Shown: one piece after another, positions 1-5,352 of the stretch
Layout: the number at the start of each line of letters is the position of its first letter
Numbering within the stretch: the first letter of the stretch is position 1
Assembly: GCA_002454015.1 (NCBI GenBank)
Contig: DKIB01000073.1
Location: 2,266-7,617 of the forward strand
DNA from: Proteobacteria bacterium UBA6729
GTDB lineage: Bacteria; Pseudomonadota; Gammaproteobacteria; Porifericomitales; Porifericomitaceae
Direction: 5' to 3'
Length of the DNA stretch: 5,352 bases
Made by a program: the position numbers and the translations under genes
Notes under the pieces: model-generated
Seen by the model: only the letters and a program-made list of their open reading frames with translations
Database searches by the model: none
Told to the model about the DNA's origin: nothing

Positions 1-1411
1 GGTCAAACTGCAATGCCCCGCCATATTCAATATCAGCGAGCGCAGCGATACGCGCGGGGGGTACATAGCCGCGGTCGGTATCGGTCCGCCACACCGCCAG
101 CACCCCCTGTTGCCCAAGCTGCTCCGCCCGCAACCAGGGGGACTGGACAAGGCTGGCCTCCCACAGCACGGTGGGGCGAGTCGGCATATGCATGGCGACC
201 AGGCCCGCCAACCAGGGCTCCCCGGCAACGATACGCAGTGGACAGGTGGTGCGTGTATACCAGGCACCTGCCAGACCCTGCGCCAACTCTGCACCCGGCC
301 AACCGGACCGATGCGGCCGATCCGTAAACCGGGAACCGTACAGCGCCTTGCCCGCGTACAGGGTCGGCACCAGTACCAGCAGGCTTGCCACCCCATACAG
401 CAGCGGACGCAGTGCCAGACGCTGCGAGCCCAACCAGGCCACTGCTACCAGACCCGACAGGTTCCACATCGGTGTGCCCCAGGCATCACGCAGACCGGCA
501 CCGATCAATAGAGAGCCTGCTACCACAAGCAAGGCTGGAGCAAAGGCAAAGGTATACAGGAAGCAGCGGGTATCCGGTGCCATCCGCTCCTGCTGTGGTG
601 GCCAGCGCATCGAGACCAGCAACAGCAGCAGCATGGGCAGATGGCACAGGAGATTGGCCAGCAGAAAGTCCAGCGGCTCCAGCAAGCGCTGCACGCCCGG
701 GCCTGCAGCGCCGGAACGCTGCCCGAGATATTGCAGCGCGGCCCAGTCATGCTCAAGCAACCACCACAGGTGTGGCATCAGGATCAATGCAGCCACCGCC
801 ACCGCCAGCCAGGGCCCCGGGGTCCATAATTGCCGCCGGGCCATCGGGACCCACAGCAGATACCCACCCATAACCACCAGCAACACCAGCACCGAGTACT
901 TTGCCAACAACCCGAAACCGGCCAGCACACCCAATACCAGCCAGTAGCGCATCCCCTGCTGATGCACCGCCCGGTAAAATACATAACAGAGTGCCGCCCA
1001 GAACGGCATCTGTAATACATTGTGATTGAATTCCGGCGTAGGAAAGGAGAAATAATAGCTGCCCGTCAACAGCAGCGTGCCGAGTGCAGCGGCACGAGCC
1101 CCCAGCAGCTGCCGTCCCAATAAAAACACAAACCAGTAACAACTCGCGACCGCCAGCTGGCTGAGCAGGAATGGTCCCACTCTCCCAAGCCACCGGAAGG
1201 AGGCCTCAGTCAGCCAGGACATCAGGGGTGGATGCTTGTGATAACCCGCCTGCCACTCATGGCCCCAGGCCAGCCCCTCACGCACTACGTCCAGCGGCAG
1301 ACTGAGGTGACTCCAGGCCGGGACCAGCGTCCACACTGCCAGCTGCACACCGATCAGGCCGATGACCCAACAGCGGGGCTGCGCTGCCCAGCCTGCAGGC
1401 ACAGCAGACAT
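1..1411 (-). CDS. GT-C fold membrane glycosyltransferase (PMT_2/ArnT-like), C-terminus cut by window edge
   Basis: Translating the minus strand from the ATG at 1411-1409 gives 470 codons without a stop, so the gene continues past the left edge. About eleven hydrophobic segments are visible (roughly residues 13-31, 80-98, 104-120, 131-147, 155-170, 173-190, 200-217, 247-268, 285-304, 317-329, 335-353), followed by a more polar tail from about 355, probably a periplasmic domain. The first loop holds the family hallmark: Asp41 and Glu45 in LDVVREGLAWG, then GYHKHPPL (residues 56-63), the counterpart of the GYFDHPPL-type motif of PMT_2/ArnT proteins. TPEFNHN (125-131) and WGTPMWNLSGL (311-321) are further family-like blocks. 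Such enzymes move a sugar from a polyprenyl-phosphate carrier to an acceptor outside the cytoplasmic membrane. Following three genes for polyprenyl-P-arabinose synthesis, an arabinofuranosyl transfer role is a reasonable inference, but neither donor nor acceptor can be read from sequence. Family members are often near 500 residues, so little is probably missing. The start overlaps the upstream stop and lies before the first membrane segment. Confidence 0.88.
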   Translation of the reverse strand, partial: MSAVPAGWAAQPRCWVIGLIGVQLAVWTLVPAWSHLSLPLDVVREGLAWGHEWQAGYHKHPPLMSWLTEASFRWLGRVGPFLLSQLAVASCYWFVFLLGRQLLGARAAALGTLLLTGSYYFSFPTPEFNHNVLQMPFWAALCYVFYRAVHQQGMRYWLVLGVLAGFGLLAKYSVLVLLVVMGGYLLWVPMARRQLWTPGPWLAVAVAALILMPHLWWLLEHDWAALQYLGQRSGAAGPGVQRLLEPLDFLLANLLCHLPMLLLLLVSMRWPPQQERMAPDTRCFLYTFAFAPALLVVAGSLLIGAGLRDAWGTPMWNLSGLVAVAWLGSQRLALRPLLYGVASLLVLVPTLYAGKALYGSRFTDRPHRSGWPGAELAQGLAGAWYTRTTCPLRIVAGEPWLAGLVAMHMPTRPTVLWEASLVQSPWLRAEQLGQQGVLAVWRTDTDRGYVPPARIAALADIEYGGALQFD

Positions 1412-1413
1412 CA
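1409..1413 (-). promoter_or_regulatory. TGATG stop-start overlap (reductase to glycosyltransferase)
   Basis: On the minus strand the reductase stop TGA (1413-1411) shares its A with the ATG (1411-1409) of the glycosyltransferase. The bases just upstream (GCAGCTCTG) hold no recognisable Shine-Dalgarno motif, so start-up probably depends on ribosomes finishing the upstream gene. The coupling is inferred from the layout. Confidence 0.7.
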
Positions 1414-2160
1414 GAGCTGCAGACGCATGAACAGTCGCTCCGGCAACAGACAGATCAACCACATGATCGGGCGCCAGATGCGCTTGTAGTAAAACACCCC
1501 GTTGGCACCACTGTCGTACAGACGAAACAGCCTGACAGCCAGTTCCTGTGGAGCTGCCGTAAGCACAGCCGGGGTCTGCCTGCCCTGCATCATACGGGTA
1601 CGCACAAAACCCGGTTTGAGGGTAATGACCCGCACCCCGGTGCCCTGCAGACTGGCACGCAGGCCGGACAGGAATACTGCAAAGCCGGCCTTGGCCGAGC
1701 CGTAACTGTAGTTGGCGGCGCGACCGCGGTCCCCGGCTACCGAAGCGATACCGATGATACAGCCTGCCCCCGCCTGCCGGTAGATCGCGGCAATCTGTTC
1801 CAGCACCCGGGCCGGTGCAGTGTAATTGCTGTGCATGACCTCGGCAGCCAGGGCCACATTGGCAGAACACTCCCGCTGTGGATGCAGCAGTCCAATTGCA
1901 CATATCGTGGTGCCTGGAAAATTCTCTGCCAGGGCGTGCAGCAACCGTGCATCATCCTCAACATGCAGCACATCGTACACATGGCCTCGTACCTCAACCC
2001 CACTGCGCAGCCGCAGGTCCTGACACTCCCGCTGCAGTGCATCCGGATTACGTGCTGCCATCTCCACGGCACAGCCATGCGCCGCAAACTCCCGGGCAAC
2101 GGCACGCGCAATATCCGCGGTAGCCCCCAGCACAAGTAACCGTTGCCTGTCAATGTTCAT
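1411..2160 (-). CDS. dprE2: DprE2-like SDR: polyprenylphospho-2-ketoribose reductase (arabinose-forming)
   Basis: A 249-residue short-chain dehydrogenase/reductase, close to the roughly 254 residues of mycobacterial DprE2. The nucleotide-binding turn is LGATADIA (11-18), the GATS-D/E-I variant of the Rossmann loop also used by DprE2, rather than the classic TGxxxGIG. The SDR catalytic residues are present: Asn112 (SNYTAP), Ser140 (IASVAGDRGR), Tyr153 and Lys157 (YSYGSAK). VRVITLKPGFVRTRM (176-190) and the hydrophobic end (RPIMWLICLLPERLF, 230-244) match the DprE2 layout, including a C-terminal stretch that may lie against the membrane. In the known pathway it uses NAD(P)H to reduce the 2'-keto intermediate made by the DprE1 partner, giving polyprenylphosphoryl-beta-D-arabinose. 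It starts inside the stop of the dprE1-like gene, as expected for partner enzymes. The symbol is assigned by homology. A different keto-sugar reductase is possible, but the gene order makes it unlikely. Confidence 0.88.
   Translation of the reverse strand: MNIDRQRLLVLGATADIARAVAREFAAHGCAVEMAARNPDALQRECQDLRLRSGVEVRGHVYDVLHVEDDARLLHALAENFPGTTICAIGLLHPQRECSANVALAAEVMHSNYTAPARVLEQIAAIYRQAGAGCIIGIASVAGDRGRAANYSYGSAKAGFAVFLSGLRASLQGTGVRVITLKPGFVRTRMMQGRQTPAVLTAAPQELAVRLFRLYDSGANGVFYYKRIWRPIMWLICLLPERLFMRLQL
2157..2160 (-). promoter_or_regulatory. ATGA start-stop overlap (oxidase to reductase)
   Basis: The reductase ATG (2160-2158) and the oxidase TGA (2159-2157) overlap by four bases. The upstream bases GCGATTGCGGTT give no good Shine-Dalgarno match, so translational coupling is the likely way the two partner enzymes are kept in step. 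Confidence 0.7.
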
Positions 2161-3485
2161 AACCGCAATCGCTCTGCCAACAACGAATTAAAGCGCATAT
2201 CCACCGCCTTGCGGAAATGGCGAAACTGTTCCACCGGGTAGCCTGCTGCTATCTCATCGGCCCTGGAATCCTTGGCCAGATAGATGCGTCCACCATGTTC
2301 TGCAACGATTGCATCCAGACTGCGAAACAGTGTGAATGTGGACTCTGATGCCACATAATCCATGGCCAGTGTATAACCCGGCATGGCAAAAGACATCAGC
2401 CCGGAGCCTGCAGAGAGTCGCTTCAGTACCGCCAGGGGGGAGGCCTGACCGGATGCCGCCTGAGCTTGCAGTACAGCGCGTACTCCACGATGGCTGGTGG
2501 CATCAGGAAACACGCACTGATACTGACAAAAACCTCTGGGGCCATACAGGCGGTGCCAGCCGGTAATGGCATCAAGTGGATAAAAAAAGCGCTGGTAATC
2601 CACCAGCTGTTGGCGAACTTTCAACCGATTCAGCGGATAGTAAAGTTCATTAAACAAACGTCCGCAGAAGCCAGACAACAAGCTGCACGGTGGGGTCAGT
2701 GGTACCGTTGCCGTCCAGCGTTGTGGTATGTGCAGAGCGGCTGTCCCGGGTGGCAGCGCAGCCACCTCGGCATGCTCACCACAAAATAATACCGCCCGGC
2801 CCAGGGCCTTGCCACGGGCATGGCAGTCGACCCATGCCGCCGTGTAGTGTCGACCTGCATGCCTGTCCAGCAGTTCCATGGCTGCACCCAGCCCCACAGC
2901 AGTATACAGTTCCCGGTGTATCCAGGCCGTGCGGATCGCAATCATCCGGAAGGCCACCGTGACAATGACACCCGTCAGTCCCATGCCCCCAATGGTGGCA
3001 TGCAACCATGCCGGGTACCGGGTGCGACTGCACCGCTTTATGGTGCCGTCCTGTTGCATCAACTCAAGCCACTCCACGTATTGACCAAAGGTGCCATCCC
3101 GGTGTGCATTCTTGCCATGCACATCGGCCGCTACCATACCGCCCACCGTTACATACTGCGTGCCCGGTGACACCGGCGGAAACCAGCCCCGGGGCACCAT
3201 AACCTGGAGGATCTCCGCCAGCAATATCCCGGCCTCACAGACCAGCACCCCGGTAGCTGCATCAAAATCCACAAAACGATTCAGTCCCAGCATGGAAACG
3301 ACACAATCAGCATTCAGGGCCGCATCTCCATAGCTGCGCCCATTGCCCCGGGCAATCAGCGATGGCTCTGCCTGTAGCACGGCCGACAGCTCAGCACGGT
3401 CACGCGCCGCTACCAGACGTCCGGTAATGGTCGGATACCGGCCAAAACCACAAAGTTTCGTGCGGGTGCCCGGGGGAATACTCAT
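2157..3485 (-). CDS. dprE1: DprE1-like FAD oxidoreductase: polyprenylphospho-ribose 2'-oxidase
   Basis: A 442-residue protein (mycobacterial DprE1 has 461) with an N-terminal PCMH-type FAD-binding domain and a C-terminal substrate domain. The FAD motifs are ARGNGRSYGDAALN (45-58), SPGTQYVTVGGMVAADVHGKN (106-126, with His123 matching the FAD-contacting His132 of M. tuberculosis DprE1) and IGGMGLTGVI (165-174). The C-terminal IYLAKDSR (401-408) places Lys405 at the position of catalytic-site Lys418. It oxidises C2' of polyprenylphosphoryl-ribose to the ketone, the first half of epimerisation to arabinose; the SDR encoded directly downstream supplies the second half. The residue matching Cys387, the covalent benzothiazinone target, is Ala374 (codon 2366-2364). 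No signal peptide or clear membrane span is seen, so it is probably cytosolic or membrane-peripheral. The ATG at 3485 is favoured by the overlap with the upstream stop and by the family-like N-terminus (CGFGRYP). The symbol is assigned by homology. Confidence 0.9.
   Translation of the reverse strand: MSIPPGTRTKLCGFGRYPTITGRLVAARDRAELSAVLQAEPSLIARGNGRSYGDAALNADCVVSMLGLNRFVDFDAATGVLVCEAGILLAEILQVMVPRGWFPPVSPGTQYVTVGGMVAADVHGKNAHRDGTFGQYVEWLELMQQDGTIKRCSRTRYPAWLHATIGGMGLTGVIVTVAFRMIAIRTAWIHRELYTAVGLGAAMELLDRHAGRHYTAAWVDCHARGKALGRAVLFCGEHAEVAALPPGTAALHIPQRWTATVPLTPPCSLLSGFCGRLFNELYYPLNRLKVRQQLVDYQRFFYPLDAITGWHRLYGPRGFCQYQCVFPDATSHRGVRAVLQAQAASGQASPLAVLKRLSAGSGLMSFAMPGYTLAMDYVASESTFTLFRSLDAIVAEHGGRIYLAKDSRADEIAAGYPVEQFRHFRKAVDMRFNSLLAERLRL
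3482..3485 (-). promoter_or_regulatory. ATGA start-stop overlap (HAD-UbiA to oxidase)
   Basis: The oxidase ATG (3485-3483) overlaps the TGA (3484-3482) of the HAD-UbiA gene by four bases. A GGGG run touches the ATG directly, too close to act as a normal ribosome binding site, so coupled translation is likely. Confidence 0.7.
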
Positions 3486-4894
3486 CCCCAGGCCGCCAGT
3501 GGAATGGCCAGCAACGCCACCATGATCAACATTATCCCTGCCCGGTCAGCAAGCATGTGCACCAGTGGATCACCGACTATCTCACCACGGGTGGCCTGCA
3601 ACAACATACGACATAACCACCCTGCGAGCGCCAAACAGATCAGCCATAGTGCCCCCGGCAGGCTGTATATGGCATGCACCGCTGTGCTGTTGATATACAG
3701 CGCGAACACCAGCACCGAAGCGATGGATGAGGCCGCGCACAGGCTTACCAGCAAGGGCAGATCTGCAGCTCTATAGCCACGCCCGGAATAACCAGCCAGT
3801 TGTGGCGCCACACAGAGTGCGGAGATGCGCTTGACCAGCGCAAGGGCAAAGAACAAAAACATTGCAAAGGCCAACAACCAGTCCGACACCGCCACCATGG
3901 CCGCCGCACCGCCACCGATGATGCGCAATGTGTACAGGCCCGCCAACACAAAGGTATCAAGCAATGCATGTTTTTTCCATTGCAGCGTATAGGCTGCACT
4001 GACCAGCAGATACACCGACAGCACGATGCACAGGGCGCTGTTGACCACCGCGGCCAGCAACAATCCGGCAGCTGCCAGTAGCGGTGCGCACCATAACGCC
4101 ACAGCCAGCGGCAGGGCTCCGGCACAGATCGGACGGTCCTGCCTGCCCGGGTCCTGCCGATCCTGTTGCAGATCCAGCAGATCATTTAGCAGATACGATG
4201 CCGACGCGGCACAGCAAAACGCCAGCACGGCAAGGCCTGCAGCGGCAGCGGGCTGGAAGGCCGCCAGCATGGGTACCAAAACCAGCAGGTTTTTCAGCCA
4301 CTGATGTGGTCGCAGGGCGCGCCACAAGGCAGGCAGCAGTGCAGGGCGACGGCTGTGGACCTCAACCTCTGCCCCACTCGCCTGCAGACACCGTTCCGCA
4401 GCCGCCGTGCCATTGACCAGAATGCCCCGGCGGGATTGTTGCCATACCGCGGCATCTACACGGGCATCTCCGGCATAATCAAAACCACGCACACCGAACT
4501 CCCGCACCAGCAGTTCTGCCTTGTGTATACCCTTCAGATTGGTGTTTCCATCAGAGGCATATACCCCACTGAACAGGCCGTCACAATGTCGGGCCACGGC
4601 GGCAGCATGCTGCTGATCAGAAGCAGTCGCAAGGTATACCGGGCGCCCGCTGGCCTGTGCAGCCTGCAGCCAGGACAGAAATTCCCTGTTGTAGGGCAGG
4701 CGGTCTGCCGCCAGCTCCACGGCAGTCGCCAGTCTGCGCTTGCCGGCGGCCAGACCGGTGAACGGTAGCGACCACAGTATTCCCAACAACAGGACCGGGC
4801 GTTGTCGGACACCGGCCAGCACCGCCTCCAGACCCACATCAGAACGAATCAGGGTGCCATCCAGATCGGTTACCAACGGTAACTGTACTGACAT
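3482..4894 (-). CDS. HAD phosphatase-UbiA prenyltransferase fusion (polyprenylphosphate phosphoribosyltransferase-like)
   Basis: A 470-residue two-domain protein. Residues 1 to about 175 form a HAD hydrolase: motif I DLDGT (Asp10, Asp12), motif II around Thr90/Ser92 (YLATASD), Lys125 (KGIHKAELL) and the acidic motif AGDARVD (Asp143, Asp147). All the elements of an active phosphatase appear present. From about 195 the chain is a UbiA-family membrane protein with about nine spans. NDLLDLQQD (237-245) is the first aspartate-rich, Mg-diphosphate-binding motif. ALVKR (352-356), GRGYRAADLP (371-380) and GDPLVHMLADR (441-451) resemble the DPPR-synthase branch (Rv3806c of M. tuberculosis, NoeC of Azorhizobium) more than the ubiquinone or haem branches. 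The predicted reaction is polyprenyl phosphate plus PRPP to polyprenylphosphoryl-5-phosphoribose at the cytoplasmic face. The HAD domain could then remove the 5-phosphate; that assignment is inference. The neighbouring dprE1/dprE2-like genes strongly support this branch. The ATG at 4894 has AGGG five bases upstream. Confidence 0.88.
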   Translation of the reverse strand: MSVQLPLVTDLDGTLIRSDVGLEAVLAGVRQRPVLLLGILWSLPFTGLAAGKRRLATAVELAADRLPYNREFLSWLQAAQASGRPVYLATASDQQHAAAVARHCDGLFSGVYASDGNTNLKGIHKAELLVREFGVRGFDYAGDARVDAAVWQQSRRGILVNGTAAAERCLQASGAEVEVHSRRPALLPALWRALRPHQWLKNLLVLVPMLAAFQPAAAAGLAVLAFCCAASASYLLNDLLDLQQDRQDPGRQDRPICAGALPLAVALWCAPLLAAAGLLLAAVVNSALCIVLSVYLLVSAAYTLQWKKHALLDTFVLAGLYTLRIIGGGAAAMVAVSDWLLAFAMFLFFALALVKRISALCVAPQLAGYSGRGYRAADLPLLVSLCAASSIASVLVFALYINSTAVHAIYSLPGALWLICLALAGWLCRMLLQATRGEIVGDPLVHMLADRAGIMLIMVALLAIPLAAWG

Positions 4895-4899
4895 ACTTG

Positions 4900-4903
4900 C
4901 CCT
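4900..4903 (-). promoter_or_regulatory. Weak Shine-Dalgarno (AGGG) of the HAD-UbiA gene
   Basis: AGGG on the minus strand lies five bases before the ATG at 4894. It is the only plausible ribosome binding site among the four complete gene starts in the window, which fits this gene being the entry point of the coupled set. The match is short. Confidence 0.45.
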
Positions 4904-4905
4904 GC

Positions 4906-5352
4906 CTACTCCGGGATACCACCCCGCGTCAGGGTCAGGGGGTCCAGCAGCCGTTGCAGCTCGGCTTCCGATAACTCACTCATTTCACGAGCCACCTCCA
5001 GAATCGGACGCCCCTCTGCGTAGGCACGCTTGGCAATACGTGCCCCCTGCTCATAACCCAGCACGGTATTGAGTGCCGTTACCAGCACCGGGTTGCGCGC
5101 CAGTACTGCAGCGCTGCGCTCCGGCACCACCTCAAAACCGGCGATGGCCCGATCTGCCAGACAGCGCATGGCATTCGTCAGCAGCTGCTGGGCCTTGCAC
5201 AGATTGACGGCCAGCAGCGGCAGCATCACATTCAGCTGGAAATTCCCCGACTGACCCGCCACCGTGTTGGCCACATCGTACCCGATCACCTGTGCACAGA
5301 CCATGCATACCGCCTCCGGGATCACCGGGTTGACCTTGCCCGGCATGATCGA
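4906..5352 (-). CDS. fumC: Fumarate hydratase class II, C-terminal part (N-terminus beyond window)
   Basis: The last 148 codons of a class II fumarase, which interconverts fumarate and malate in the TCA cycle as a cytosolic homotetramer. The fragment opens inside the superfamily signature, SIMPGKVNPVIPE, whose Lys, Asn and Glu match Lys324, Asn326 and Glu331 of E. coli FumC; the catalytic serine (Ser318 there) is the very next residue, just outside the window. AGQSGNFQLNVMLP, NPVLVTALNTVLGYEQGA and the LLDPLTLTRGG ending fit fumarase rather than aspartase, which has MPAKVNP and ends differently. The length from this point agrees with the 467-residue E. coli enzyme, so the C-terminus looks intact. 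The ending resembles the iron-independent FumC of pseudomonads. The TAG stop (4908-4906) is only 11 bases from the next gene, and no terminator hairpin fits in the gap. Confidence 0.93.
   Translation of the reverse strand, partial: SIMPGKVNPVIPEAVCMVCAQVIGYDVANTVAGQSGNFQLNVMLPLLAVNLCKAQQLLTNAMRCLADRAIAGFEVVPERSAAVLARNPVLVTALNTVLGYEQGARIAKRAYAEGRPILEVAREMSELSEAELQRLLDPLTLTRGGIPE

Noticed and set aside
171..947. A 258-codon open frame on the plus strand, with other long plus-strand frames at 13-327, 110-511 and 385-873
   Set aside because: These lie antisense to the membrane glycosyltransferase. Their products are low-complexity, rich in Ser, Arg, Pro, Thr and Ala, with no domain motif. They are shadows typical of GC-rich coding DNA.
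753..1193. Minus-strand open frames at 33-467, 520-756, 753-1193 and 784-1020
   Set aside because: They are in the two other minus-strand frames from the glycosyltransferase and give Gly/Cys/Trp-rich products without recognisable motifs. The third frame is continuously open from 1411 to the window edge and carries the family motifs.
2849..2862. GTCGACCTGCATGC resembles part of a cloning-vector polylinker
   Set aside because: It sits in frame within the oxidoreductase (residues HAGRH and around), lacks the flanking polylinker sites and does not interrupt the protein, so it is chance similarity.
4304..4768. A 154-codon plus-strand frame, and similar plus-strand frames at 2466-2789, 2820-3170 and 4084-4416
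   Set aside because: All are antisense to well-supported genes (HAD-UbiA, dprE1-like), and none shows a family motif or credible start context.
3482..4894. UbiA as a quinone or haem biosynthesis prenyltransferase (4-hydroxybenzoate octaprenyltransferase or CtaB)
   Set aside because: The HAD fusion, the GRGYRAADLP and GDPLVHMLADR blocks and the dprE1/dprE2-like neighbours fit the phosphoribosyl branch better.
4906..5352. Aspartate ammonia-lyase (AspA) instead of fumarase
   Set aside because: The signature reads MPGKVNP rather than the aspartase MPAKVNP, and the GNFQLNVMLP and LDPLTLTRGG blocks match fumarase.

Overview
The window is a solid run of five genes, all on the minus strand, with only 11 non-coding bases (4895-4905). 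In transcription order, from high to low coordinates, they are: the C-terminal third of a class II fumarase (fumC, cut by the right edge); a fused HAD-phosphatase/UbiA prenyltransferase; a DprE1-like FAD oxidoreductase; a DprE2-like short-chain reductase; and a polytopic GT-C glycosyltransferase that runs off the left edge. No RNA gene, mobile element, CRISPR array or terminator was seen, and no plausible independent promoter.

The three middle genes match, step for step, the pathway known from mycobacteria for making polyprenyl-phospho-D-arabinofuranose. UbiA (Rv3806c type) joins polyprenyl phosphate to PRPP. A phosphatase then removes the 5-phosphate; here the N-terminal HAD domain is the obvious candidate. 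DprE1 oxidises the ribose C2' and DprE2 reduces it back, giving arabinose. The membrane glycosyltransferase that follows belongs to a fold class that uses lipid-phosphate sugars, so it is a good candidate for the enzyme that spends this donor, or a related one, on the periplasmic face. Its acceptor is unknown. Related routes are known outside actinobacteria: D-Araf on type IV pilins of some Pseudomonas aeruginosa strains, and arabinosylated Nod factors in Azorhizobium.

The four pathway genes are joined by ATGA, ATGA and TGATG overlaps with little or no Shine-Dalgarno sequence, which points to one translationally coupled operon. Because only 11 bases separate fumC from the first pathway gene, read-through from fumC is likely.

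The organism is probably a GC-rich proteobacterium. The fumarase C-terminus resembles the pseudomonad-type FumC, which favours Gammaproteobacteria. Nothing in the window fixes a genus.
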